A stretch of 53,390 nucleotides of DNA from Paracoccaceae bacterium (GCA_028284605.1 JANQRL010000012.1:1-53390); one strand, 5' to 3'; shown: positions 17,661 to 26,396, counted from the first letter of the stretch. Translations and numbers: made by a program. Notes: generated by a model from the sequence alone, not told the origin.

Positions 17661-18869
17661 ATGAAACGGGTCGTCATCACCGGCGCCGGGACCATCAACG
17701 CCCTCGGCCACAATGTGCCCGACACGCTCGCGGCCATGCGCGAGGGGCGCTGCGGCATCGGCCCCCTGGATATCCGCGATGTGGACCGGCTGGCGGTGAA
17801 GATCGGCGGGCAGGTCCGCGACTATGACGAGGCCACGCATTTCAACCGCCAGCAGACCGCGCTCTATGACCGGTTCACCCAGTTCACCCTGATCGCCGCC
17901 GAAGAGGCCGTGGCGCAATCCGGCCTCAAATTCACCGGCGAGCTGTCCGCCACCTCCGGCGTCGTGCTCGGCACCGCGGGCGGTGGGGTGAACACCTGGG
18001 ACGAGAATTACCGCAATGTCTATGAGGCCGGAAAGAACCGGGTCCATCCCTTCGTCGTGCCGAAGCTGATGAACAACGCCGCGGCGAGCCATCTGAGCAT
18101 GGAGTACAATCTCAAGGGGCCGTCCTTTTCGGTGGCCACTGCCTGTGCCTCGTCAAATCATGCCATGGGTCAGGCGTTCTGGATGATCCGCTCCGGCATG
18201 GCCCGGGCGATGCTCACCGGCGGGTCGGAGGCGATGCTCTGCTTCGGCGGGGTGAAGGCATGGGAGGGGTTGCGGGTGATGTCGAAGGAAGCCTGCCGCC
18301 CGTTCAGCCTCGGCCGGTCGGGGATGGTCCAGGGCGAGGGGGCGGGCGTCTTCGTCTTCGAGGAGCGCGGGCACGCGGTCAAACGGGGGGCCGATATCCT
18401 CGCCGAGGTCGTGGGATTCGCCATGTCCTCGGACGCCTCCGACATCGTGATGCCGTCGAAACAGGGCGCCGCGCGGGCGATCTCTGCTGCCGTGGCCGAT
18501 GCCAGGGTCGCGCCCGAGAGCGTCGGCTACATCAACGCCCACGGCACCGGCACGGCGGCCAATGACAAGACCGAATGCGCCGCGGTGGCGGACGCGTTCG
18601 GCGCCCATGCCGACGATCTGATGATCTCGTCCACGAAATCCATGCACGGGCATCTGATCGGCGGCACCGGGGCGGTGGAACTGCTGGCCTGCATCATGGC
18701 GCTGCGCGACGGCGTCGTTGCGCCCACCATCGGCTATGAGGAGCCGGACCCGGAATGCGCCCTCGACGTCGTGCCGAACGTGGCGCGCGAGGCTAAGGTC
18801 GATGTTGCTCTCTCCAACGCCTTCGCCTTCGGCGGGCTCAACGCGGTGCTGGCGCTGCGGGCGGCCTGA
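17661..18869 (+). CDS. beta-ketoacyl-ACP synthase, FabF-like
   Basis: 402-residue condensing enzyme. The active-site cysteine is C162 in VATACASSNH, and both catalytic histidines are present in INAHGTGT and in GHLIGGTGAVE, so the Cys-His-His triad is complete. It begins eight bases after the ACP gene, so the two probably act together in elongating a special acyl chain. It could be a second FabF or an enzyme for long or hydroxylated chains. Its stop codon abuts the stop of the convergent IalB-like gene with no intervening base. Confidence 0.9.
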   Translation: MKRVVITGAGTINALGHNVPDTLAAMREGRCGIGPLDIRDVDRLAVKIGGQVRDYDEATHFNRQQTALYDRFTQFTLIAAEEAVAQSGLKFTGELSATSGVVLGTAGGGVNTWDENYRNVYEAGKNRVHPFVVPKLMNNAAASHLSMEYNLKGPSFSVATACASSNHAMGQAFWMIRSGMARAMLTGGSEAMLCFGGVKAWEGLRVMSKEACRPFSLGRSGMVQGEGAGVFVFEERGHAVKRGADILAEVVGFAMSSDASDIVMPSKQGAARAISAAVADARVAPESVGYINAHGTGTAANDKTECAAVADAFGAHADDLMISSTKSMHGHLIGGTGAVELLACIMALRDGVVAPTIGYEEPDPECALDVVPNVAREAKVDVALSNAFAFGGLNAVLALRAA

Positions 18870-19538
18870 TCACTCCGCCGGGACGGGCACGGTCTGGGCG
18901 TCGAAGGCGGCGGTGAAGCCGATCAGCGAGATCGTCACCTCCACCGTTTCATCCGGGGCCAGCGCCGGCGACATGGTGAGTGTCGCCGCCGCGCCGCGCC
19001 GGAAGAGATCGACGGCGCCCTGATCGAACCCGACCCGCGCCACGCAGCCCGAGGACAGGAACGGCGAGAACGGCCGCGCCGAGCAGAAGGTGAACGGATA
19101 GCGCCGTGGCGTGCCGCCATCGACGCTCAGGGTGAGCTGGTTCGGCAGGAAGGTTTCGAGCGGGGCGACGATATTGGCCCCGGCCACCGCCGGCCCTTCG
19201 CCGTCCAGCGGGAACATCCCGATCTCCGCCACCGGATTGCCCTCCGCATCGCGCAGGAGCTGGTACATCTGGCAGGGCTCCGGGCCCTCTTCCTGAACCA
19301 CGCAGCGGATCGTCCAGTCGCCGGAGACCTCGCGTTCATAGACATCGCCCGGCTGCGGTTCCGCGTTGCCCTGCCCGTCCACCGGGGTTCCCATGTCGAG
19401 ATCGCCGCCGGGGGTCGTCCCGTCTTCTTCTGCGGGGGTCTCGGGGGTCGTCTCCTCCTGGGCGGCGAGGGGGCCGGCAAGCGCGATCAGGGCGGCCAGG
19501 CAAGCGGCCAGAGAGGCGGGTTTGGTCAGGGTCAGCAT
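18870..19538 (-). CDS. invasion-associated locus B (IalB) family protein
   Basis: 222 residues. A signal peptide (LAACLAALIALAGPLAAQ) precedes an acidic, Pro/Thr-rich linker and the IalB-type domain with SGDWTIRCV, EPCQMYQLL, NQLTLSVDGG, FTFCSARP and SSGCVARVGF. The paired cysteines probably form disulfides in the periplasm. The family is named from Bartonella but is widespread in free-living Alphaproteobacteria, where its role is unclear. ATG at 19538 has a GCAGGA site upstream. Confidence 0.85.
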   Translation of the reverse strand: MLTLTKPASLAACLAALIALAGPLAAQEETTPETPAEEDGTTPGGDLDMGTPVDGQGNAEPQPGDVYEREVSGDWTIRCVVQEEGPEPCQMYQLLRDAEGNPVAEIGMFPLDGEGPAVAGANIVAPLETFLPNQLTLSVDGGTPRRYPFTFCSARPFSPFLSSGCVARVGFDQGAVDLFRRGAAATLTMSPALAPDETVEVTISLIGFTAAFDAQTVPVPAE

Positions 19539-19661
19539 CGGGGTCCTGCATTTGCTCGTTTTGCGCGGTCCTATCATGGGGACAGGCCGCTGTCAGGACC
19601 AATCTCGCGTCACATCCGCGTCAGCGCGGACATCAGGAACGGAACGGAAACATGCCGGAAC

Positions 19662-19727
19662 AAAAGAAAAAGGGCCCCGGGCGGGACCCTCTTTCCAACT
19701 CTCCCTGTCGGACTTGGCCGACTTATT
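19662..19727 (-). ncRNA. predicted small RNA or leader RNA, about 66 nt
   Basis: On the minus strand a complete unit is visible: promoter (see 19735-19763), predicted start near 19727, a hairpin GTCGG/CCGAC at 19707-19722, and a terminator whose GGGTCCC and GGGGCCC arms (19672-19678 and 19683-19689) pair only on the minus strand through a G-U wobble, followed by TTTTTCTTTT. It could be a free small RNA, or a terminated leader of the IalB-like gene that starts 124 bases further on. No match to a known RNA family is claimed. Confidence 0.6.
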
Positions 19728-19734
19728 GGTGCGG

Positions 19735-19763
19735 ACGCTAGCCAAGCATCCCGCATCCGTCAA
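19735..19763 (-). promoter_or_regulatory. promoter of the predicted small RNA
   Basis: Minus-strand TTGACG (19758-19763) and TAGCGT (19735-19740) are exactly 17 bases apart. The same TTGAC-N17/18-TAG pattern precedes iscR, bamA and the two membrane-protein paralogues in this window. Confidence 0.6.
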
Positions 19764-19844
19764 CAGGGAATTCCCGCCGATTCCCGCGGTTTTCCACATT
19801 CCCGCCGCTGAGCTGACGGGGCAGGGAGATCGAAGGAGAAAAGT

Positions 19845-19927
19845 GCCGCGCCTCAAAGGGCGCGGCCAGTCTGACAGGGAGGAAGTCCCGGACCCCGAGG
19901 ACGGGGACCCGGCGGAGAGCAGACTGG
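19845..19927. other. candidate structured RNA element upstream of the HerA-like gene
   Basis: Three nested or adjacent stems are visible: GCCGCGCC/GGCGCGGC (19845-19852 with 19859-19866), CAGTCTG/CAGACTG (19867-19873 with 19920-19926), and inside the latter CCCCG-AGGA-CGGGG (19893-19906) extended by flanking CCGG pairs. The strand is undecided because stems work on both. It could be a leader of the downstream ATPase gene or a separate RNA. It is unlike RNase P, tmRNA and SRP RNA in detail. Confidence 0.3.
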
Positions 19928-19982
19928 CAGAGAAAGGTTAAGATTGTATGGTGCGCGGACCAACAGCGACCGGGATAGGGCA

Positions 19983-21524
19983 ATGGACGGAGATCTCTTC
20001 ATCGGTGGCGGCGGCGCGGGTTATGGCGCGCCGCAGCATCTCAGGCTCGATCACGCCAACCGGCACGGGCTGATCGCCGGGGCCACCGGGACCGGAAAGA
20101 CGGTGACCCTGCAGATCCTCGCCGAAGGCTTCTCGGCCCGCGGCGTCCCGGTCTTTCTCGCGGATGTGAAGGGGGACCTGTCCGGCCTCGCCAAGTCCGG
20201 GAGCGCCGATTTGCGTCTGCACGACGCCTTTCTCAAACGCGCGGGGACCATCGGCCTCGACCTCCAGTATTCTGCCTTTCCGGTGACCTTCTGGGACCTC
20301 TTCGGCGAGAAGGGCCACCCGATCCGCACCACGGTGGCCGAGATGGGGCCCTTGCTGCTCTCCCGTCTGCTGGAGCTGACCGATGTCCAGGAGGGGGTGC
20401 TGAACGTCGCTTTCCGGGTTTCGGATGAGGAGGGGCTGCCACTCCTCGATCTGGAAGACCTGCAGGCGCTGCTGGTCTGGGTCGGGCAGAATGCCGAGGA
20501 TCTGTCGCTGCGCTACGGCAATGTCGCCACCTCCTCTGTCGGCGCGATCCAACGAGCGCTTCTGGTGCTGGAGAACCAGGGCGGGGCGGAGCTTTTCGGC
20601 GAACCGGCCCTGGCGCTTGACGACATGATCGCGACCGAGGCCGACGGCCGCGGCCGGGTCAACGTGCTCGCCGCCGACCGGCTGATGGCCTCGCCGAAGC
20701 TTTATGCCACCTTCCTGCTGTGGCTGCTCTCCGAACTCTTTGAAACGCTGCCGGAGGTCGGGAACCCGGAGAAACCGGTCTTCGTGTTCTTCTTCGACGA
20801 GGCGCATCTCCTGTTCGACGACGCGCCGAAAGCGCTGGTCGACAAGGTGGAGCAGGTGGCGCGGCTGATCCGGTCCAAGGGGGTGGGGGTCTATTTCATC
20901 ACCCAAAACCCGGGCGATGTGCCGGACGATGTGCTGGGCCAGCTTGGCAACCGGGTGCAGCACGCTTTGCGGGCCTTCACGGCGAAGGACCAGAAGGAGC
21001 TGACCCGCGCCGCCGAGACCTATCGCCCGAACCCGCGCTTCGACACGGGCGAAGCGATAAGGGATGTGGGCACCGGCGAGGCGGTGACTTCGATGCTGGA
21101 AGAGAAGGGCGTGCCCGGGGTGGTGGAACGGACGCTGATCCGGCCGCCCGCATCGCAACTCGGCCCGATCACGGAAGCCGAGCGGGAGGCGCTCATGGCC
21201 GCCTCGCCGATGGCCGGGAAATACGATGCGCGGCTCGACCGGCACTCGGCGGCCGAGGCCCTGGCCGAACGGGCCGCCGCCGCGGCGCAGGAGGCCGAGC
21301 GCGCCGAGGCGGCGGAGGTGGAGCTGGCGCGGGAGGAGCGTGAGTTCCGTCAGGCGCGGCGGTGGGATGGCGGGTCCTCGGGCGGGTCCCGGCGGATCGG
21401 CGGCGGCAGCCCGGTGGCGGAGATCGGCGGGGCGCTGACCAGTGCCGTGATCAAGGAACTGAAGGGGACAACCGGTCGGCGCCTGGTGCGCGGGCTGATG
21501 GGCGGGCTCTTTCGCGGACGGTAG
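19983..21524 (+). CDS. HerA-like ATPase, DUF853 (YjgR-like)
   Basis: 513 residues. Walker A GATGTGKT lies near residues 32-39, [13 protein letters not shown] follows, and Walker [14 protein letters not shown] is near 262-274, with [21 protein letters not shown] after it. This is the DUF853 branch of the HerA/FtsK ATPase superfamily, whose cellular role is not settled. A coiled, Ala/Glu-rich segment (about 418-460) and a Gly/Ser-rich stretch precede the conserved C-terminal [13 protein letters not shown] at 19983 gives the usual N-terminus. The first palindrome array begins six bases after its stop. Confidence 0.88.
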   Translation: MDGDLFIGGGGAGYGAPQHLRLDHANRHGLIAGATGTGKTVTLQILAEGFSARGVPVFLADVKGDLSGLAKSGSADLRLHDAFLKRAGTIGLDLQYSAFPVTFWDLFGEKGHPIRTTVAEMGPLLLSRLLELTDVQEGVLNVAFRVSDEEGLPLLDLEDLQALLVWVGQNAEDLSLRYGNVATSSVGAIQRALLVLENQGGAELFGEPALALDDMIATEADGRGRVNVLAADRLMASPKLYATFLLWLLSELFETLPEVGNPEKPVFVFFFDEAHLLFDDAPKALVDKVEQVARLIRSKGVGVYFITQNPGDVPDDVLGQLGNRVQHALRAFTAKDQKELTRAAETYRPNPRFDTGEAIRDVGTGEAVTSMLEEKGVPGVVERTLIRPPASQLGPITEAEREALMAASPMAGKYDARLDRHSAAEALAERAAAAAQEAERAEAAEVELAREEREFRQARRWDGGSSGGSRRIGGGSPVAEIGGALTSAVIKELKGTTGRRLVRGLMGGLFRGR

Positions 21525-21530
21525 AGCGAG

Positions 21531-21682
21531 ACGGCCTTTCGAAAGGCCGTCAGGACGCGATCGCGCGATCGCGTGGTCAAGCGCCGTCGACGGCGCTTCC
21601 TTACGGCGCGTCGACGCGCCGTCCCGCGAATGGCGCCGAGTTTTCGTCGAAAACTCGGAGCGATCCTTCGTCGAAGGATCGC
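21531..21682. repeat. palindrome array 1 (six palindromes)
   Basis: Six perfect palindromes: four of 20 bp at 21531, 21555, 21579 and 21603, exactly 24 bp apart with 4-base spacers, and two of 23 bp (one-base centre) at 21636 and 21660, also 24 bp apart. Examples are ACGGCCTTTCGAAAGGCCGT and AAGCGCCGTCGACGGCGCTT. Five of six have TCGA at or beside the centre. The sequences differ but the symmetry is perfect. The array fills the gap between two convergent genes. As RNA each would form a hairpin of about 8 bp with a UCGA-type loop on either strand. Confidence 0.95.
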
Positions 21683-21683
21683 C

Positions 21684-22973
21684 CTAAAGCGGTTTGATCT
21701 TCAGCTTCGCGATCCGGTTCTCTGCCTTTTCCGCCACCTCGAAGCGGAAGCCGTGGAAGCTGAACACCTGACCCTGGGCCGGGATCATCTGCGCCTCGTG
21801 GATCACCAGACCGGCCACCGTGTTGGCCTCCTCGTCGGGCAGGTCCCAGTCGGTGGCCCGGTTGAGGTCGCGGATCGTCATCCCGCCCTCCACCAGCCAG
21901 GCCCCGTCCTCCGTCTTGACGTAAGGCAGCCCCTCGCCGGTATCGAACTCGTCGGTGATCTCGCCCACGATCTCTTCAAGGATGTCTTCGAGGGTGATCA
22001 GACCCTGGAGCGAGCCGTATTCGTCCACCACCAGGGCGAAATGGGTGTGGCGGCGCAGGAACCGGCGCATCTGGTCGTCGAGCGTTGTGGTCTCGGGGAT
22101 GAAATAGGGCTTCATCGACACCGTCATGATGTCGAAGGCCGCGAGTTCCTCGGTATCGACCGAGCCGTCCTCCATCATCCCGTGCATGGCGCGTAGGAGG
22201 TCCTTGGCGTGGAGCACGCCCACGATGTTCTCGGGCTCGCCGCGATAGAGCGGCAGGCGGGTATGGCGGCTTTCCAGGCAGAGCCGCAGGATCTCGCCGG
22301 CCGGAAGATCGGCGTCGATCATCTCGATGCCGGAGCGGTGCAGCATGATCTCCTCCACCGTGCGCTCGCCGAGATCGAGGGCGCCGAGGAGGCGGTCGCG
22401 ATCTTCCTTCTCCACGATCCCCTCGGAATGGCCGATTCGCAGAGCGCCTTCGATCTCGTCACGGACCGAGAGCATCTTGTCGTCGGCGGTGATCCGCACG
22501 CCGAAGATGCGCAGGGTCCCGCGCACGATCAGCCGGACCAGGGCGACGAGCGGCGACAGCACCCGGATCAGCACCGCGATGACCGGGGCAGCGCGGGAGG
22601 AGGTGCGCTCCGGGTTCGAGATCGCATAGGTCTTCGGCAGCACCTCGGCGAAGACCAGGATCATCAGGGTCATCACCAGGGAGGCGACGGCCACGCCATT
22701 GGCCCCGAAGAGCCGGGTGAGCATGGCGGTGGCCAGCGAGGTCGCCAGCACATTGGCGATATTGTTGCCCATCAGGATCGCCCCGATGAGCCGCTCGTCG
22801 TCCTCCTTGACGGCCAGGGCCTTCTCGGCGCCGCGATCGCCCTTGTCGGCCTGGGCGCGCAGCTTGCCGCGGGAGGCGGCGGTGAGCGCCGTCTCGGACC
22901 CGGAAAAGAACCCCGAACACATCAGCAGGATCAGGACCACCCCGCAGGTGATCCAGAAAGCGGCGTCTAGCAT
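21684..22973 (-). CDS. CNNM/CorC-HlyC family membrane protein with CBS domains
   Basis: 429 residues. An N-terminal DUF21/CNNM membrane domain (FFSGSETALTAASRGKL, GNNIANVLATSLAT, FAEVLPKTYA) is followed by a CBS pair (residues about 200-330, with HTRLPLYRGEPENIVGVLH and FALVVDEYGSLQGLITLEDILEEIVGEI) and a C-terminal CorC_HlyC domain. The family is linked to magnesium or cobalt transport and is often labelled hemolysin. ATG at 22973 is the first start after which homology begins; upstream frame belongs to xerD sequence. Confidence 0.93.
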   Translation of the reverse strand: MLDAAFWITCGVVLILLMCSGFFSGSETALTAASRGKLRAQADKGDRGAEKALAVKEDDERLIGAILMGNNIANVLATSLATAMLTRLFGANGVAVASLVMTLMILVFAEVLPKTYAISNPERTSSRAAPVIAVLIRVLSPLVALVRLIVRGTLRIFGVRITADDKMLSVRDEIEGALRIGHSEGIVEKEDRDRLLGALDLGERTVEEIMLHRSGIEMIDADLPAGEILRLCLESRHTRLPLYRGEPENIVGVLHAKDLLRAMHGMMEDGSVDTEELAAFDIMTVSMKPYFIPETTTLDDQMRRFLRRHTHFALVVDEYGSLQGLITLEDILEEIVGEITDEFDTGEGLPYVKTEDGAWLVEGGMTIRDLNRATDWDLPDEEANTVAGLVIHEAQMIPAQGQVFSFHGFRFEVAEKAENRIAKLKIKPL

Positions 22974-23028
22974 GTGGCGGAGGTCTCGGGTGCCATTTGG
23001 GCTGTTATGGGGCTGCGCCGGGCCCGCT

Positions 23029-23952
23029 TCAAGCCTTGCGGGGCGCCTTGGCGAGCGGGTGATGCTCTTCGACCAGAGCGCGCAGGCGGGCGTCGAGGAC
23101 GTGGGTGTAGATTTCGGTGGTGGCCAGATCGGCATGGCCGAGCATGGTCTGGATCGCGCGCAGATCGGCGCCGCCTTCGAGGAGATGGGTGGCGAAGGCG
23201 TGGCGCAGGACATGGGGAGTGACGCGGGTCGGATCGATCCCGGCGGCGACGGAGAGGTCCTTGAGCAGGAGCGAGAAGCCGTGGCGGGTCAGGTGGCCCT
23301 CCTTGCTGCGGCTGGGGAAGAGGAAGCGGGAGGCGGGCAGGCCCTTTGTCTTCGCGGCCTCTTCGGCGTCGTCGCGGGCGGTGAGCCAGGCGGCGATGGC
23401 GGCGCGGGCATCCGGGGAGAGCGGCACCATGCGCTCCTTGCCGCCCTTCCCCTTGACGAGGAGCATCCGGGGGTCGCCCCGGGCTGCACTGACCGGCAGG
23501 CCGACGAGTTCCGAGACGCGCAGGCCGGTGGCGTAGAGCACTTCCATCAGGCAGGTGTTGCGGAGACGCTCGCGGCCGGTCTCGCGGGCGGCAGACAATA
23601 GCCGGTCGACCTCTTCGACGCTCAGCGTCTTCGGCAATTGCGCGGTGCGGCCGGGCCCGGCGATGCGTTGGGCGGGATTGTCCGCGCGCCAACCCTCCTC
23701 GAAGGCGAACCGGTAGAGCTGCCTGATCGCCGAAAGCCGCCGGGCCCGGGTGGCGGGGGCGAGCCCCTCGGCCTCGCAAGCGACGAGATAGGCTTCGATG
23801 TCCTCACGCCGGACGGTTTCCAGATCGCGGTCCCCGAGCCAGTCCATGAAGCCCTTGAGATCGCGGCCATAGCCCAGAAGCGTGTTTTGCGCCGCGCCCA
23901 GTTCGGCGGCCTGGGCATCGAGAAAGGCCGAAATCCAGCGGTCGGCGCTCAC
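23029..23952 (-). CDS. xerD: site-specific tyrosine recombinase XerD
   Basis: 307 residues. N-terminal SAM-like domain (WISAFLDAQAAELGAAQNTLLGYGRDL), then the catalytic domain with Arg in TGLRVSELVGL, Lys in VKGKGGKERMVPL, HVLRHAFATHLLEGGADLR with His-X-X-Arg, LGHADLATTEIYTH, completing the R-K-H-R-H-Y set. It resolves chromosome dimers at dif with XerC and FtsK. The GTG at 23952 overlaps the stop of the gene before it as GTGA. No attachment site or phage genes nearby, so this is the housekeeping enzyme. Confidence 0.93.
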   Translation of the reverse strand: MSADRWISAFLDAQAAELGAAQNTLLGYGRDLKGFMDWLGDRDLETVRREDIEAYLVACEAEGLAPATRARRLSAIRQLYRFAFEEGWRADNPAQRIAGPGRTAQLPKTLSVEEVDRLLSAARETGRERLRNTCLMEVLYATGLRVSELVGLPVSAARGDPRMLLVKGKGGKERMVPLSPDARAAIAAWLTARDDAEEAAKTKGLPASRFLFPSRSKEGHLTRHGFSLLLKDLSVAAGIDPTRVTPHVLRHAFATHLLEGGADLRAIQTMLGHADLATTEIYTHVLDARLRALVEEHHPLAKAPRKA

Positions 23953-25487
23953 GATCCGGTCTCGAGCAGCAGCACCTGAAGCGCCGCGCGCCGCGCATAA
24001 TCCTCCAGCCCGGCCGCGCGCAGGAAGGCGAGCGCGTCGGTCAGCGTCGCGAGATCGCCGGAGGCGCCGGTCTCCATCAGCGCGATGGTCCGAAGAAGCG
24101 CCTCGCCGAGCCGCCCGTTCCGGGCCTGGGCCATGAGGCGGGGCGGCGCGGGCGCGTCGGTGAAGGCGGCGCGGATTGCCTCCTGCCGGATCGTGCTGGC
24201 CGGCATCTCGCTCAGGTCGCCCCGGGCCACGGCCTTCAGGAACCGCTCCTCGTCGCTGCGCGGGTCATAGTCGAGCGCGGCTTCCTCATAGCCCGGGGCG
24301 AGGAGTGCGATACGGAAGGCGACCGGCGCCACCGCGTCCGGCAGAGCGATCTCAGCCAGACGCGGGCCGAAGAGCCGGGCGAAGGGGACATCGAGACCGG
24401 CGCGCCGCATCGCCTCTGCCGCCACCGGCAGGGTGCGTCCGACCGCCCGCGCGTTGCCGTCGGTCAGCGCGGTGTCGAGCCGCTGGATCGCCTCGGCCCG
24501 GTCCCAGACCCCGCCGGACGCCGCGGGGCGCTGGGCGGTGTAGAGGTCCAGCAATGTCGCATCCGCCACCGCGCCGGTCCGCGCGAGCCGCTCGGCGGCT
24601 TCGAGCTGCGCCTTCCAGCCCGCGTTCGGGCGCAGATCGGCATGGGCGAAGGCGCGGGGCAGGGTCCGGGTGGAGAGCCCTTCGCCGATCGCCTCGCGCA
24701 TCCGGAACACGAGCGGCGAGGGCCGTTCCGGGGCGGGCAGGGCGGCCTCGCCCTCGAAAAGCTCCGGGTCGAGGAAGCGGGAGAGCAGCGCGTCGGTGTC
24801 CTCATCGACATCGCCCAGCGCCCGGGCGGTGTTTAGCGTCAGCGCCGCCGCCGACCAGTCGCCGCCGCGCGCGAGGCAGAAGATGCGGGCGGGCAGGGTT
24901 GGCGCCACTTCCGGCTTGCGATCCATCAGCCGGCAGGCCCGGTCCTCGGTTCCGGCCAGAAGTGCGACGTCGAAATAGCGGCGGAAGAGGGCGGGGCTCT
25001 CCGGCACGGCGGCATCCAGAAGGCTCTGCGCGGGATCGATGGCGCCGAGATCGAGGAGTTTGTCGACCCGCGCCAGAAAGAGCCGCCCCTCCGGCCCCGC
25101 GCCCGTGGGCGGATCGGCCTCGGCCAGCATCAGCGTGGTCAGAAGCGCCTGCATCGCCGGCAGGGTCTCCACCCGTTCGGTGCGGATGAGGTCGATCAGC
25201 ATCTCCTCGGAACTGCCTGCCCAGAGCGACCGCGGCAGGCCGGTCTGGTCCGGCGAGAGCAGCCCGACCCGGTCCGGCGTCGGCGCGTCGAGGGGCATGA
25301 CGGTGACTTCGGGGCTGGTCGCAGTCTCACTCACCGGCGCCTCGTCCACGAATAGCGGTCCGGGGGCGGAAACCGTCGCGCTCTCCACCGATTGCGACAG
25401 CCAGTCGATGGCCGAGAGCGGCGCCCCGACCTCCTCCTGCGCCAGGGCCGGCCCCGCGATCAGCAGGGCGAGTGCGAAGGTTCTCAT
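23949..25487 (-). CDS. exported protein of unknown function, 512 aa
   Basis: Begins MRTFALALLIAGPALAQ, a clear signal peptide, so it is periplasmic or outer-membrane. The rest is Ala/Leu/Arg-rich and largely helical, with repeating helix pairs that suggest a TPR-like or HEAT-like scaffold (for example LFRRYFDVALLAGTEDRACRLM and EAIRAAFTDAPAPPRLMAQA). No catalytic motif is seen. Its start overlaps the stop of a tiny membrane gene as ATGA and its stop overlaps xerD as GTGA, so all three are translated together. I do not know its function. Confidence 0.75.
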   Translation of the reverse strand: MRTFALALLIAGPALAQEEVGAPLSAIDWLSQSVESATVSAPGPLFVDEAPVSETATSPEVTVMPLDAPTPDRVGLLSPDQTGLPRSLWAGSSEEMLIDLIRTERVETLPAMQALLTTLMLAEADPPTGAGPEGRLFLARVDKLLDLGAIDPAQSLLDAAVPESPALFRRYFDVALLAGTEDRACRLMDRKPEVAPTLPARIFCLARGGDWSAAALTLNTARALGDVDEDTDALLSRFLDPELFEGEAALPAPERPSPLVFRMREAIGEGLSTRTLPRAFAHADLRPNAGWKAQLEAAERLARTGAVADATLLDLYTAQRPAASGGVWDRAEAIQRLDTALTDGNARAVGRTLPVAAEAMRRAGLDVPFARLFGPRLAEIALPDAVAPVAFRIALLAPGYEEAALDYDPRSDEERFLKAVARGDLSEMPASTIRQEAIRAAFTDAPAPPRLMAQARNGRLGEALLRTIALMETGASGDLATLTDALAFLRAAGLEDYARRAALQVLLLETGS

Positions 25488-25639
25488 TCGGTCGTGAGGG
25501 TCACCGGCTCGGAGACCTCCTCCTGGGGCGGCGCGAAATCGCCGGGAAAAAAGATCGGTCCCAGATAAGCATAGGCCACGAGGCCGAGTGCGGCCAGAAC
25601 GCCGAGGCCGAAAAGCACCTTGATCAATCGCCACAGCAC
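25484..25639 (-). CDS. tiny membrane protein, 51 aa
   Basis: A short gene from a GTG at 25639: basic N-terminus MLWRLIKVLF, one hydrophobic helix (GLGVLAALGLVAYAYLG), then an acidic tail ending EPVTLTTE. A GAGAGGA sequence lies about ten bases upstream, and the TGA overlaps the next start as ATGA. As I recall, similar small proteins occur at the same place beside the shikimate kinase gene in Rhodobacterales. Function unknown; it probably sits in the inner membrane with its C-terminus in the periplasm. Confidence 0.75.
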   Translation of the reverse strand: MLWRLIKVLFGLGVLAALGLVAYAYLGPIFFPGDFAPPQEEVSEPVTLTTE

Positions 25640-25793
25640 CGGTTTCGTCCTCTCGCTCTGCCTCTGCCGGACCGGTGCGCGCGACCCGCGTCCGGCCCTT
25701 GTTGCGACCGCTTATATATGGCCTTCTCGGCAAGATCACGCCATTGACGCGCATCATTGGTGCAGAAAGCGGCGGAGCGCCGATCGGGGGGAC

Positions 25794-26396
25794 ATGGCCC
25801 AGAAGACCGGGCAGAGGACAGAGCAGCACCCGGGGCGGCCGGCAACGCCCGGCGCGGTGCTGCGGCGCACCGTAGTGCTGGTCGGGATGATGGGCTCGGG
25901 CAAGACCGCCATCGGCAAGGCGCTCTCGGCCCGTCTCGGCGTGCCGTTCCTCGATTCGGATGCCGAGATCGAGGCGGCGGCGCAGGCGACGATTGCCGAG
26001 ATTTTCACCCGCGACGGCGAGGCGTTCTTCCGCGACCGCGAGGCGGAGGTAATCGCACGGCTGCTGACCGGTCCGCCGGGGGTGCTCTCCACCGGCGGTG
26101 GGGCGTTCCTGGCGGAGCGCAACCGGGCGGCCATCGCCGAGCACGGGGTCGCGGTCTGGCTCGATGCCGATGCCGACCTGCTCTGGGACCGGGTGAAGCA
26201 CAAGGATACGAGGCCGCTCCTGCGCACGGCCGATCCCCGCGCGACGCTGAACCGGCTCTTCGCCGAACGGGTGCCGGTCTATGCCAAGGCGGGGCTGCGG
26301 GTGGCGGCGGAGCGTGGGCTCTCGATCCAGCAGATGACCGACCGGGTGATTTCCGTGCTGGGTACACGGCCCGATATCCTGGGGCCCGCGCCATGA
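25794..26396 (+). CDS. aroK: shikimate kinase
   Basis: 200 residues. P-loop GMMGSGKT at residues 31-38, the shikimate-binding FLDSDAEIE, FFRDREAEV and STGGGAF blocks, and the lid region DTRPLLR, all as in AroK. It phosphorylates shikimate in aromatic amino acid synthesis. ATG at 25794 follows a CGGGGG stretch; the longer frame upstream runs into the divergent small gene. Its stop overlaps aroB as ATGA. Confidence 0.95.
   Translation: MAQKTGQRTEQHPGRPATPGAVLRRTVVLVGMMGSGKTAIGKALSARLGVPFLDSDAEIEAAAQATIAEIFTRDGEAFFRDREAEVIARLLTGPPGVLSTGGGAFLAERNRAAIAEHGVAVWLDADADLLWDRVKHKDTRPLLRTADPRATLNRLFAERVPVYAKAGLRVAAERGLSIQQMTDRVISVLGTRPDILGPAP

Noticed and set aside
19841-19940. RNase P RNA, because of a GAGGAAGTCC-like string
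   Set aside because: The string differs from the conserved GAGGAAAGTCC core, the required partner regions are absent, and the element is far too short.
21531-21682. CRISPR array
   Set aside because: Repeats are all different, spacers are about 4 bases, and there are no cas genes; the periodicity comes from palindromes only.
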